Origin: Amycolatopsis keratiniphila subsp. keratiniphila
GTDB taxonomy: Bacteria; Actinomycetota; Actinomycetes; Mycobacteriales; Pseudonocardiaceae
Reading direction: 5' to 3'
Assembly (NCBI RefSeq): GCF_001620365.2
Contig: NZ_LQMT02000020.1
Location: forward strand, 147,854 to 211,853
DNA: 64,000 bases
In this document: one piece after another, positions 28,311 through 36,671 of the stretch
Numbering within the stretch: position 1 is the stretch's first letter
How the letters are laid out: each line of letters opens with the position of its first letter
Position numbers and translations under genes: made by a program
Notes under the pieces: model-generated
What the model was told of the DNA's origin: nothing
What the model saw: only the letters and a program-made list of their open reading frames with translations
The model's database searches: none

Positions 28311-30473
28311 ATGCCAGCGACAGCCGACGCCGCCGCTCGTCCTGCCCGGATCCGGCGGCCATGGTCGACTTCGGGCTGGTTACTGCTGGTCACCGTGCTG
28401 GTGTTCGGTTTCGGACTGATCGCGTCACGGCCGGCCTCGCCGCCGGACCAAGGGCCACCGACGGGTGATCTCCTCGCCGCGCAGAACGCGGTCGACGCGC
28501 TCGTGCGGCCGGGCCCGGTCGAGAACGTGATCGCCGAACTGCCCGCCGACTTCACCGCGGTCAGCGGCATCACCCCGGGAGTGATGACGGCGAGGGACGG
28601 CACCGTGCGCGCCGTCCACACCGACGGCGGCTGCTCGGCACCCTGGGGCGACGACAACACCAAGTGGGACTACGCGGTCCCCTGCAAGGCCCACGACCTG
28701 GGCTACGACATCCTCCGCTACGCCGAGCGCAAGGGACATCCGCTCGGGCAGGAGGCCAGGGCCGCGCTCGACGACCGGCTCTCCGCCGACATGCACAACG
28801 CCTGCGTCCTCAACCCGATGGACTCACGCGGCACCTGCGACGTCGTCGCCTCCCTCTATACCGCCGGGCTGGTGCTCAACTCGTGGCATCAACGCTGGGG
28901 ACCGCCGGTCGGCGACCCCCTCGGCCCGATGATCGTCGGCGTGCTGGTGATCGGCGCGCTGCTGGTGTTCCGCCTCCGCGGCTGGGTCCGCAACCGCCGG
29001 GCCGCCGTCACGCTCCCGGCCGAACCGCGGCCGGCCGTCCCGGTCGGCCGATGGGCGTTGCTCGGGGTCGCCGGTGTCGTGTTCATGGTGCTCGGCGAAT
29101 CCGCCGTCGCGCTCGCGCACTGGGCGGGCGCGCCGGAGCGGTCGTTGTGGCCGTTCACCTGGCTCGCCCAGCTCTGTCCGCTCATCTTCTTCGCGGTCGG
29201 CCGGATCAACGAGGCGGGCTGGCGGTCGATCCGCGCGGGCGGCGGCCGCTACCCGCAGTACCTCGCCGACCGGGCGAGCCCGCTGCTGCGCCCGGCGCTG
29301 ATCTTCGCCGTGGTCGCGCTGGTCGTCCCCCTCGCGCTGGAAGTGCTGGGGATCCCGACGGGCACGAACGCCACGGTCATGCGGATCGCGCTGCACCCGC
29401 TCTGGCTGCTCGGCGTCTTCCTGCTGACCGTCGTCCTCGCGCCCGCCCTGCTGACGCTGTATCACCGGACACGGGCCGTCTCCGTCGCCGGACTGCTGGC
29501 GCTGACCTTGGCGAGCGAGGCGGCCGCGCAGTGGTCCGGCTCGGCCGTCCCCCGCTACGCGGAGACGCTGTTCCTCGCTCTGTTCGTCCAGCAATTGGCG
29601 TTCGCCCACGCCGACGGTGCCCGCCCGTCGCGCGGCGCCCTCGTGGCGACGGCGTTCACCGGCGCCGCCGGACTGGGCCTCACGGTCGCCGTCCGCGGCG
29701 AAGGACCGATGCTGCTCGGCGGCCCCGGTGCCCCGGCCGCGTTGTCGGGCCCGCCGTGGGGTGTGCTCCTGCTCGGCCTGGTGCAGCTCGCGCTCCTCGG
29801 CCTGCTCGCCCGGCCGCTGGCCCGGCTCGGCGAACGTCCGGCGGTCGCCGCGGCCGCACGCCTCGTCCTGCGTGCCCCGATGAGCCTGTACCTCGGCTTC
29901 CTGTCCGCGATGCTGCTGCTCGTGGCGGTCGTCTACCTGCCGGGGCCGTTCGTGGACGGGCTCAGCTGGCTGGCCCGGCCGAGGGTCCTGCTCGCGATGG
30001 CCCTGCTGGCCGTGCCCGCCGTGCTCGTCTTCTGGTGGTTCGAGCGCCATTCGGGGCCGCAGCAGCGGACGGTCGACGAGCCCGGGCTGCGGGCCATGGT
30101 GTTCTGCCGCGCGGCGGCGACGGTCGGGATGGCGTACGCGATGCTCGGCGTTTTCGGGTTCGCGCTGACCCGGTTCGGCGGCGCCTCGGCCGACGCCGAC
30201 CTCCTCGGGATCCGGTTCGGCCCGGTCCAGAGCCTGGTCAACCTGCTGCTCGGGGTGTACCTGCTGCACACCGTGCGCAACGGCACGAGCCGGATGACCG
30301 GGACCTGGCTGGTCTGCGCGATCGCGTGTGCGCCACCCCTGATGACCGCCCTCGAAGGCGAGCGGGTGAGCGCCGCCTCCGTCGCGCTGCCGGTGGCGAC
30401 GATCGTCGTCGCGATGCTCGCGGCGGCCGCCACGCTGGTCCCAGCCCGTGCGGCCCGGCGTGTCCTTCCCTGA
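28311..30473 (+). CDS. Phospholipase A2 domain fused to a multi-pass acyltransferase-like membrane domain
   Basis: A 720-residue protein with an unusual plan. TM1 is at about 24-42. An extracytoplasmic prokaryotic-type phospholipase A2 domain (about 60-185) follows, with Cys in GGCSAPWGDD, the active-site CKAHDLGYD (His128-Asp129) and the second Asp in DDRLSADMHNAC (Asp160). From about 205 there are ten or more membrane segments resembling the acyltransferase-3 family seen in actinomycetes (PLWLLGVFLLTVVLAP). The PLA2 would cleave the sn-2 ester of phospholipids outside the membrane; the other half could re-acylate or transfer acyl groups. This combined role is an inference. ATG start. Confidence 0.82.
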   Translation: MPATADAAARPARIRRPWSTSGWLLLVTVLVFGFGLIASRPASPPDQGPPTGDLLAAQNAVDALVRPGPVENVIAELPADFTAVSGITPGVMTARDGTVRAVHTDGGCSAPWGDDNTKWDYAVPCKAHDLGYDILRYAERKGHPLGQEARAALDDRLSADMHNACVLNPMDSRGTCDVVASLYTAGLVLNSWHQRWGPPVGDPLGPMIVGVLVIGALLVFRLRGWVRNRRAAVTLPAEPRPAVPVGRWALLGVAGVVFMVLGESAVALAHWAGAPERSLWPFTWLAQLCPLIFFAVGRINEAGWRSIRAGGGRYPQYLADRASPLLRPALIFAVVALVVPLALEVLGIPTGTNATVMRIALHPLWLLGVFLLTVVLAPALLTLYHRTRAVSVAGLLALTLASEAAAQWSGSAVPRYAETLFLALFVQQLAFAHADGARPSRGALVATAFTGAAGLGLTVAVRGEGPMLLGGPGAPAALSGPPWGVLLLGLVQLALLGLLARPLARLGERPAVAAAARLVLRAPMSLYLGFLSAMLLLVAVVYLPGPFVDGLSWLARPRVLLAMALLAVPAVLVFWWFERHSGPQQRTVDEPGLRAMVFCRAAATVGMAYAMLGVFGFALTRFGGASADADLLGIRFGPVQSLVNLLLGVYLLHTVRNGTSRMTGTWLVCAIACAPPLMTALEGERVSAASVALPVATIVVAMLAAAATLVPARAARRVLP

Positions 30474-30635
30474 GCCACACGGCGCTGACCAGGCGATTTC
30501 CGTACCCTGGAGAGGAAACCGGTGGTGCGTGCCACATCTTCGGGGGGATGTGTAATCCTGCGACAACCCGCAACAGGCACCATGCGTCCCTTGAAGAGAC
30601 CGTCGAACCGGTAACGAACAGAAGGAGCAGACCGC

Positions 30636-32252
30636 GTGGAGTACCCGCCTCGGAATGGGTATGGGGATCGACGTCCCGCCCGGCCTAGGCAGGACGCGCC
30701 CGGACGCGTTCCTTCCCGCCCGGCCCCGCCCCGGAGTGCCCGCCAGGCCGCAGGCCCGCCGCCCAGGCGCCCGGCCCCCAAGCGTGCCCCTCGACGGTCG
30801 TTCCGCGGCCCCAAGATCGCCCTCGGCCTCGTCTCGCTGCTGGTGATGGGCCTGACCGGGTACGCGTGGGCCGCGATGGACGGCCTGACCTTCGCGAACG
30901 TCGGCATCGGCGCGGACGAAGGCGAGAAGCCCGCCGACGGCGCCCGCGACATCCTGCTCGTCGGCCTCGACAGCCGAACGGACGCACAGGGCAACCCGCT
31001 GTCGAAGGAAGTGCTGGCCCAGTTGCGCGCCGGCCAGGCCGACGGCGAGCTGAACACCGACTCGCTGATCTTCGTGCACATCCCGAACGACGGTTCCAAG
31101 GCCGTCGCGATCTCGCTCCCGCGCGACTCCTACGTCGACATCCCCGGCGGCTTCGGCAAGCACAAGATCAACTCCGCCTACGCCCGCGCGATGCTCGACG
31201 AGCGCAAGAAGCTGCAGGAAGACGGCGTCTCCGACCCGAAGGAACTCGACCAGAAGGCCAACGAGGCCGGCGCGAAGACGCTGATCAAGACGGTCGAGCA
31301 GCTGACCGGCTCGACCATCGACAACTACGCCGCCATCAACCTGCTGGGCTTCAGCGAGATCACGCAGGCCATCGGCGGGGTCGACGTCTGCCTCAACGAC
31401 GACGTCGACGACCAGTTCTCCGGCGCGAAGTTCACCAAGGGCCCGCACACCATCTCCGGGGTCGAGGCGCTCGGCTTCGTCCGGCAGCGGCACGGGCTGC
31501 CTCGCGGCGACCTAGACCGGGTCGTCCGGCAACAGGTGTTCATGGCCGGGATGGCGCGGAAGGTGCTCTCGGCGGGCACGCTCGCGAACCCCGGCAAGCT
31601 CAACGACCTGATCACGGCCATCAAGAAGTCGGTCGTGCTCAACCAGAACTGGGACGTCTTCGGGTTCGCGCAGCAGATGAAGAGCCTGACCGGCGGTCAG
31701 CTCGAGTTCCGGACGATCCCGATCGTCAACATCGAGTACAAGACCCCGAACGACGGCGTCGCCATCCAGGTCGACCCGAAGCAGGTCAAGAGCTTCGTCC
31801 AGGGGCTCGCGGGCCCGCAGCCCGGCGAACAGCAGCAGGCGCCGCCCGCCGAGTCGGCGAACAAGGCGACCACGGTCGACGTCCGCAACTCCACGAACCG
31901 GGACGGGCTGGCCTCGTCGGTGCTGAAGCAGCTCGTCGACAAAGGCTTCACAGCGGGCGACACGGCCACCGCGAGCGCGCGCAAGAAGACGGTGGTCTGG
32001 GTCGCCAAGGGTGAGAAGGCGGCGGGCCAGGCGGTCGCCGACGCACTCGGCGGCAACCCGACCGTCCAAGAGGACAAGAGTGTGGAGGCCGGGCACGTGA
32101 CGGTGTTCCTCGGCTCGGACTTCAAGGCGCCGAGCGGCGCCGAGGGCTCCGGTTCCTCGCAGAACGCCGCCGGTTCGTCGGCCGCGGCGCCGCCGCCCGA
32201 GCAGTCCGACGAGAAGCCGATCACCGCCGAAGGCGTGCCCTGCGTCAACTGA
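30636..32252 (+). CDS. LytR-CpsA-Psr (LCP) family cell-wall ligase with LytR_C domain
   Basis: A 538-residue protein. It has a basic Pro/Arg-rich cytoplasmic N-terminus (about 1-60), TM1 (about 65-85) and an extracytoplasmic LCP domain (about 105-290) with DILLVGLDSR, NTDSLIFVHIP, SLPRDSYVDIPG, HKINSAY and VRQRHGLPRGDLDRVVRQQ, the Arg/Asp pattern that binds polyprenyl pyrophosphate. A LytR_C domain (about 385-490) and an acidic/Ser tail follow. LCP enzymes attach arabinogalactan or teichoic-type polymers to peptidoglycan. GTG start at 30636 with AGGAG upstream. Confidence 0.93.
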   Translation: MEYPPRNGYGDRRPARPRQDAPGRVPSRPAPPRSARQAAGPPPRRPAPKRAPRRSFRGPKIALGLVSLLVMGLTGYAWAAMDGLTFANVGIGADEGEKPADGARDILLVGLDSRTDAQGNPLSKEVLAQLRAGQADGELNTDSLIFVHIPNDGSKAVAISLPRDSYVDIPGGFGKHKINSAYARAMLDERKKLQEDGVSDPKELDQKANEAGAKTLIKTVEQLTGSTIDNYAAINLLGFSEITQAIGGVDVCLNDDVDDQFSGAKFTKGPHTISGVEALGFVRQRHGLPRGDLDRVVRQQVFMAGMARKVLSAGTLANPGKLNDLITAIKKSVVLNQNWDVFGFAQQMKSLTGGQLEFRTIPIVNIEYKTPNDGVAIQVDPKQVKSFVQGLAGPQPGEQQQAPPAESANKATTVDVRNSTNRDGLASSVLKQLVDKGFTAGDTATASARKKTVVWVAKGEKAAGQAVADALGGNPTVQEDKSVEAGHVTVFLGSDFKAPSGAEGSGSSQNAAGSSAAAPPPEQSDEKPITAEGVPCVN

Positions 32253-32288
32253 CGCGGCGCCGCTCCTCCTGGCAGCCAGGCTCAGGGT

Positions 32289-32302
32289 GTTGCGAAAGCC
32301 AC
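32289..32302. repeat. Partial copy of the 3626 hairpin arm
   Basis: Fourteen bases GTTGCGAAAGCCAC are identical to the start of the left arm of the 3626-3678 hairpin; the complementary arm is absent. It lies 37 bp after the LCP gene stop. It looks like a decayed or half copy of the palindrome family. Confidence 0.6.
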
Positions 32303-32491
32303 CGAAACGGCCCCTCCACCCGCCATTCCTTCACCCATTCGGCCCAGCAGACCAAAATCGATAGGAAAACCACCCCCGAAACCGCGTAAGAGCGACGCCC
32401 CTGCCGACTTTCATACACGTGAGCGCGCTCGTCCCGGGTTTTGTCACATGGGGCGGGCGGTGGAGAAGGTTGGCAAGGCAGGGGATGGGGA

Positions 32492-32962
32492 GTGCTGATC
32501 GACGCTGAGAGCTATCAGCGGATACTCGGAGACGAGCTCCGCAAGCTCCGCCGTAAACGTGGCTGGACACGCAAGGAACTGAACCAGCATCTGCAGAGCG
32601 AGATCTCGCTCCAGACGCTGGCCACCTACGAGCTGGGCACCCGCCACTGTTCCGTGGTGCGGCTGGTCGAACTGTGCGTCGCGATGGACGAGCTGCCACA
32701 GGATCTGCTGGCCAAGGTGCATCGCCGGGTGTTCGTGGACGAACCGGGCCGGGTGCGGATCGACCTGCGCCTGGTGATCAAGGACGAGCAGGAGGAACTG
32801 CTCCCCCTGCGACGGTGGGCGGACGACCGGCTCAAGAGATCGAGTGACAACGGCTCGGCCGAGGTCCACCTCGATTTCGCGGCGCTGGAACGGATGGCCG
32901 AGCTCTGCGGCATCCCCACCGTCGATCTCATCGGAAGGCTTCGCCGGCTCAACCCCTCATGA
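32492..32962 (+). CDS. XRE-family helix-turn-helix regulator
   Basis: A 156-residue protein. An N-terminal HTH (about residues 10-65: GDELRKLRRKRGWTRKELNQHL...SLQTLATYELGTRH) is followed by a C-terminal domain rich in charged helices (DLRLVIKDEQEELLPLRRWADDRL). The GTG at 32492 is preferred: it gives MLIDAESYQRIL, while the upstream Gly-rich frame is non-coding. The core is well conserved in style and the protein may be a single-domain developmental regulator. Targets unknown. The gene is monocistronic and convergent with the monooxygenase gene. Confidence 0.82.
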   Translation: MLIDAESYQRILGDELRKLRRKRGWTRKELNQHLQSEISLQTLATYELGTRHCSVVRLVELCVAMDELPQDLLAKVHRRVFVDEPGRVRIDLRLVIKDEQEELLPLRRWADDRLKRSSDNGSAEVHLDFAALERMAELCGIPTVDLIGRLRRLNPS

Positions 32963-32976
32963 GCGCGGCATTCCCC

Positions 32977-33018
32977 GGTCCGTGAAGGCCATGCCCCCCA
33001 TCTTGGCTTTCACGGACC
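32977..33018. terminator. Hairpin between convergent XRE and monooxygenase genes
   Basis: GGTCCGTGAAGGCCA (32977-32991) pairs with TGGCTTTCACGGACC (33004-33018), one mismatch, around a 12-base loop. It is 14 bp after the XRE stop and 12 bp before the monooxygenase stop and shares GTGAAGGCC with the other palindromes. Confidence 0.7.
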
Positions 33019-33030
33019 CTCCCTCTTTCC

Positions 33031-34491
33031 TCAGCCGAGGAGTTCGTAGTCCTCGCGGCGCACCTTGCGGGTGTCGAGCCAGTACCGCCAGGTGAAACCC
33101 GGCCAGATCGTGCGGTTGACGCCCTTCGCGTCGAGGTACCAGCTCTTGCAGCCACCCTGGGTCCAGATGCCCTTGGCGAGTTTGCGCTGGATTTCGCCGT
33201 TGAAACGCTCCTGCGCCTCCGGCCGCGGGTCGAGCGCCTTGCCGCGCGCGAGCCGCAGCGCCTGCGCGACGTACGAGATCTGCGCTTCGATCATGAAGAC
33301 CACGGAGTTGTGCCCCAGCCCCGTGTTCGGGCCGAGCAGGAAGAACAGGTTCGGGAACCCGGACACGGTGATGCCCTGATAGGTCCGCATCCCCTCGGTC
33401 GCCCATTCCTTGCCGAGGTTGCGCCCGTCGCGGCCGATGATCTCCAGATCATCGAAGGCGTCGGTGACGTGGAAGCCGGTGCCGTAGATGATCGCGTCGA
33501 CCTCGTGCTCGACGCCGGCGCCGTCGACGACGCTGTGCTCGCGGACCTCCTTCACGCCGTCGGTGACGACGTCGACGTTGTCCCGCGCGAGCGCCGGGTA
33601 GTAGTCGTTGGAGACCAGGACCCGCTTGCAGCCCATGGTGTAGTCCGGCGTCAGCTTCCGGCGCAGCTCGGGATCCTTGACGCTCTTGAAGATGTTGCGC
33701 TTCGCGATGCGCTGGCCGATCTTCATGACCCACGGCTGCCCGTTGAAGCCGATCGCGCGGGCTTCGAGGCCCCAGTAGAGAACGTCGCGGAAGGCGCGCT
33801 GCAGCAGCGGCACCGAACTGAACGTCTTCCGGAGCGCTTCGGGGATCTCGCGGTCCGGCTTCGGCATGATCCACGGCGGCGTCCGCTGGAAGAGGGTCAG
33901 CTCGGCGACGTCCTTCGCGATCCGCGGCACGAACTGGATCGCGCTCGCGCCGGTGCCGACCACGGCGACCCGCTTACCGGTGAGGTCGTAGTCGTGCTCC
34001 CACTGCGCGGAGTGGAAGGCACGGCCCTTGAAGCGCTCGATGCCGGGCAGCTTCGGGATCTGCGGCAGATGCAGCGCGCCGACCCCGGCGACCAGCGCGG
34101 GCGCGACGAACTCGTCGCCTGTCTTCGACGCGACGTGCCAGCGGTTCTCGTCGGCGTCCCAGCGGGCTCCGGTCATCTCCTGGCCGAAGCTGATGAAGCG
34201 GTGCAAGTCGTACTTCGCGGCGACGTCGCGCATGTACTGCCAAATCTCGGGCTGCGGCGAGTACGCGCGGGACCAGCCGGGGTTCTGCTCGAACGAGAAC
34301 GAGTACATGTGCGAGGGGATGTCGCAGGCGCAGCCGGGGTAGGTGTTGTCGCGCCACGTGCCGCCCACGTCGTCGGCCTTCTCCAGGATGACGAAGTCCT
34401 CGCGGCCCTCTTTCCGCAGCTGAATGGCCATGCCCAGGCCGGAGAAGCCGGTTCCGACGATGACGACACCGGTCTCGGTGCGGTTGCCCAT
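33031..34491 (-). CDS. Flavin-containing monooxygenase (Baeyer-Villiger type)
   Basis: A 486-residue FAD/NADPH monooxygenase. The FAD motif is GTGFSGLG (13-20), the Baeyer-Villiger fingerprint F-x-G-x3-H-x3-W is present as FKGRAFHSAQW (154-164), and the NADPH motif is GTGASA (179-184). Length is close to the cyclohexanone-monooxygenase-like subgroup found in actinomycetes. It would insert oxygen next to a carbonyl or oxidise a heteroatom. Divergent from a TetR gene, the usual arrangement for a substrate-inducible oxygenase. ATG start. Confidence 0.93.
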   Translation of the reverse strand: MGNRTETGVVIVGTGFSGLGMAIQLRKEGREDFVILEKADDVGGTWRDNTYPGCACDIPSHMYSFSFEQNPGWSRAYSPQPEIWQYMRDVAAKYDLHRFISFGQEMTGARWDADENRWHVASKTGDEFVAPALVAGVGALHLPQIPKLPGIERFKGRAFHSAQWEHDYDLTGKRVAVVGTGASAIQFVPRIAKDVAELTLFQRTPPWIMPKPDREIPEALRKTFSSVPLLQRAFRDVLYWGLEARAIGFNGQPWVMKIGQRIAKRNIFKSVKDPELRRKLTPDYTMGCKRVLVSNDYYPALARDNVDVVTDGVKEVREHSVVDGAGVEHEVDAIIYGTGFHVTDAFDDLEIIGRDGRNLGKEWATEGMRTYQGITVSGFPNLFFLLGPNTGLGHNSVVFMIEAQISYVAQALRLARGKALDPRPEAQERFNGEIQRKLAKGIWTQGGCKSWYLDAKGVNRTIWPGFTWRYWLDTRKVRREDYELLG

Positions 34492-34535
34492 GACCCGACC
34501 TCTCGTTCGAATTACCTGTTACCGGGAGTTCACCT

Positions 34536-34560
34536 TACTCGAAGTAGGTTACCTTCGGTA
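34536..34560. promoter_or_regulatory. Twin palindromes, probable TetR operator
   Basis: TACTCGAAGTA (34536-34546) and TACCTTCGGTA (34550-34560), each a 4+3+4 palindrome and 14 bp apart start-to-start, lie 7 bp before the TetR start and 45 bp before the divergent monooxygenase start. This fits autorepression plus control of the oxygenase. Confidence 0.65.
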
Positions 34561-34567
34561 GAGTGTT

Positions 34568-35170
34568 GTGGTGACGACGGCGAAGCGCAAACGCATGCCA
34601 CGAGCAGAGCGGATGCGGCAAATGATCGAAATCGCTGAGGAAGTCTTCGCCGATCGCGGCTACAGCGCGGCGTCGATGGACGACATCGCGGAACGCGTCG
34701 GGGTCTCCAAGCCGATGCTCTACGAGTACTTCAACTCGAAAGAGGGGCTCCTGCTCGCCTGCATCCAGCAGTCGCGGGCGGCCCTGCGCGAGGTCACCGA
34801 ACGGGCGACCGTCGGCGCGACGTCCGCCGAGGACGCACTGCGGCGCGGGCTGCTCGCCTTCTTCGTCTTCATCCGGGAACGGCGGCAGGCCTGGTCGCTG
34901 CTCCGCCACGAGATGGCGCTGATCGGAACGGGTGCCGCCGACGAGATCGAGCAGACCCGCCGCCAGCAGACCGACCTGATCGCCGCGCTGATGAGCGACC
35001 ACCTCGACCAGGCCGACGACCTCCGCGTCGAGGCGTCCGCGGAGTTCGTGGTCGGGGCCTGTGAACGGCTCGCGATCTGGTGCGAACGGCACGAGGACGT
35101 CAGCCCCGAAACGGCGACCGGATACGCGATGGACATCCTCTGGTCGGGCCTGTCGGCGAGGGCCCGCTGA
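34568..35170 (+). CDS. TetR/AcrR family regulator
   Basis: A 200-residue regulator. The HTH (about residues 12-58) contains AEEVFADRGYSAASMDDIAERVGVSKPMLYEYF (split here as the classic TetR pattern). The C-terminal half has helices with ERRQAWSLLRHEMALIG. Two possible GTG starts lie back to back at 34568 and 34571. It is divergent from the monooxygenase gene, which is its probable target. Ligand unknown. Confidence 0.92.
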   Translation: MVTTAKRKRMPRAERMRQMIEIAEEVFADRGYSAASMDDIAERVGVSKPMLYEYFNSKEGLLLACIQQSRAALREVTERATVGATSAEDALRRGLLAFFVFIRERRQAWSLLRHEMALIGTGAADEIEQTRRQQTDLIAALMSDHLDQADDLRVEASAEFVVGACERLAIWCERHEDVSPETATGYAMDILWSGLSARAR

Positions 35171-35403
35171 AACGACTGTGAAGATGCTCGTGCATTAGGC
35201 CATTCGGTCGTCACTCAGAGCACATTGCCGCCAGTGTCTTGTGACACAGAGTTGTCCTACTGTATCGATGACACTGTAGAAAGTCTGATGGACAGTCGCG
35301 ACCACCCTCAGGAGGGGGCGCCACCACCCGAAAGTGGCGTCATGACGGCGGCGTGACGAAGTCCATTGAGTGACGCATGCTCGCGAGGAGAGGGGTGAGG
35401 CGG

Positions 35404-35814
35404 ATGACCGAACCGATCACCGCGTCGTACGTCCAAGAGGACGACGACTGGAAGGTCACGGTCAGCGGCTCCGGCAAGGAACTGACCGGTCGCGCGCCGG
35501 GCATCATCGCGGCACGGGACCGGGCCGACCAGCTGGTCGAGAAACTGTCCCCGCCGGAACATTCGACGGTGGTGCACCTGCTGAACGGCAGCGCGCTCGA
35601 GTTCACCGCCGCCTACATGACGGCGAGGCTGACGCTCCCGGAGATCGAACCGCTCGAGGTTCCTCCGCCGTCGAACGGCAAGGCCAAGGAGAAGACCGGC
35701 GGCAAGCCCCCGGTCCCCCAGGGCAAGGAACTCCCGAAGGCCGTCGACGAGGCGAAGTCCAAGGAGAAGTCCGAGCCGGCGAAGACACCCGCCAAGGCGG
35801 CCCAGACCTCCTGA
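35404..35814 (+). CDS. Hypothetical protein with Lys/Pro-rich tail
   Basis: A 136-residue protein. The first 75 residues look like a small alpha/beta domain (ITASYVQEDDDWKVTVSGSG, then RAPGIIAARDRADQLVEKL). The rest (about 88-136) is a disordered tail rich in Lys, Pro and Ala. No family is recognised; a Gly-rich ribosome site lies just before the ATG. An earlier in-frame ATG at 35377 would add nine residues. Upstream, GTGTC-TTGT-GACAC at 35234-35247 is a small palindrome in an AT-richer stretch. Real coding is supported by codon use. It is convergent with the DUF3618 gene. Confidence 0.65.
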   Translation: MTEPITASYVQEDDDWKVTVSGSGKELTGRAPGIIAARDRADQLVEKLSPPEHSTVVHLLNGSALEFTAAYMTARLTLPEIEPLEVPPPSNGKAKEKTGGKPPVPQGKELPKAVDEAKSKEKSEPAKTPAKAAQTS

Positions 35815-35817
35815 GAC

Positions 35818-36039
35818 CTACTTCAGGAGTTTGCGGATCAGCAGGACGCCGATCAGCACAGCCCCGCCGATGAGCGGGTACTTCACCTTGGGCTCGTCCA
35901 GCTTCGCGCGCAGACCGGTCTTCGCGGAATCCACGAGCTTCGCGGGGTTCGCCTTCGTGCCCAGCTGGTCGAGCGTGGCCACCAGCGCGTTCCTGGCCTG
36001 CTCGATCTCACGCTCGATGGTCTCGGGATCGCGAGCCAC
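35818..36039 (-). CDS. DUF3618 domain protein
   Basis: A 73-residue protein. It begins MARDPETIEREIEQARNALVATLDQLGTKANPA (an amphipathic helix typical of DUF3618) and ends with a single transmembrane helix (about 52-70) and RKLLK. Members are small, membrane-attached and of unknown function. Its stop is 3 bp from the end of the convergent hypothetical gene, leaving no room for a terminator hairpin. Confidence 0.85.
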   Translation of the reverse strand: MARDPETIEREIEQARNALVATLDQLGTKANPAKLVDSAKTGLRAKLDEPKVKYPLIGGAVLIGVLLIRKLLK

Positions 36040-36164
36040 GTGTCCTCCTCGCCGCGACGGACTTGCTGGTGGCCCACGTTAGAGGACGCCACCCCGCGCC
36101 GTGGCATCGGCCACGCCGAGAAACGCCGAACGTGTCGCACGCTACGATTTCGGGGCAGTACTGG

Positions 36165-36238
36165 GGGCCCGTAGCCCAATTGGCAGAGGCACACGGTTTA
36201 GGTCCGTGCCAGTGAGAGTTCGAGTCTCTCCGGGCCCA
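36165..36238 (+). tRNA. tRNA-Leu (UAG) with short variable arm
   Basis: A complete cloverleaf. Acceptor GGGCCCG pairs with CGGGCCC; the D arm has GCC/GGC and loop GG; anticodon stem CACGG/CCGTG with loop TTTAGGT gives anticodon UAG (CUA codon); the variable loop has only five bases; T arm GAGAG-TTCGAGT-CTCTC; discriminator A; CCA not encoded. Bacterial tRNA-Leu normally has a long class II variable arm, so this one is atypical and may be a special or horizontally acquired isoacceptor. Its 3' end is repeated at 37029-37050. Confidence 0.88.
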
Positions 36239-36395
36239 CCCTGCACGCCTGACCTACGACGGCGCGCTCCGCTTGGAGCCGCCCCGCAGGGCACGTGCCA
36301 CAGATATGCCACACCCGAACACGAAGAAGCTCCCGGCAGCTAGCGGACCCGCCGATCGCACTTGATCCCGCGACCTTGCCGAAGTCGACCATGTA

Positions 36396-36668
36396 CTACT
36401 TCTTCACCAAGACGAACGTCCATCGGTGCGAGTGCGACACGGTATCCGTGTTGTGTACGCGGCCGACGAATCGGAGTACTTCGTCATTGCCCGGCGTGAT
36501 AGTGGCGGTTTGGAGTCTCACCGTGTCGTCCAGCGAGGTCACGCCCCAGCTCACCAGGTCCCACTCGGGATCGGGATAGAACTCGTACTCGTCCAACTCC
36601 CCCGCGGGGACGGTGCGCGTTCCGGAGTTCACTCCCCGGAACTCGAGGATGCTGCGAATCTCAGGCAT
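36396..36668 (-). CDS. Small unknown protein in the putative island (gene 2)
   Basis: A 90-residue protein (MPEIRSILEFRGVNSG...) with alternating hydrophobic residues that look like a beta-rich fold and a C-terminal HSHRWTFVLVKK. ATG start. It is 3 bp after the stop of the preceding minus-strand gene, so the pair is likely co-transcribed. GC content is lower than in the flanking genome. No family recognised; a small phage or mobile-element structural protein is possible. Confidence 0.5.
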   Translation of the reverse strand: MPEIRSILEFRGVNSGTRTVPAGELDEYEFYPDPEWDLVSWGVTSLDDTVRLQTATITPGNDEVLRFVGRVHNTDTVSHSHRWTFVLVKK

Positions 36669-36671
36669 GGG

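Noticed and set aside
28824..31493. 889-residue minus-strand frame
   Set aside because: Antisense to the PLA2 fusion and LCP genes; repetitive Arg/Asp/Glu composition without structure.
36165..36238. Pseudo-tRNA
   Set aside because: All stems pair, T and D loops are canonical and the discriminator base is present; only the variable arm is unusual.
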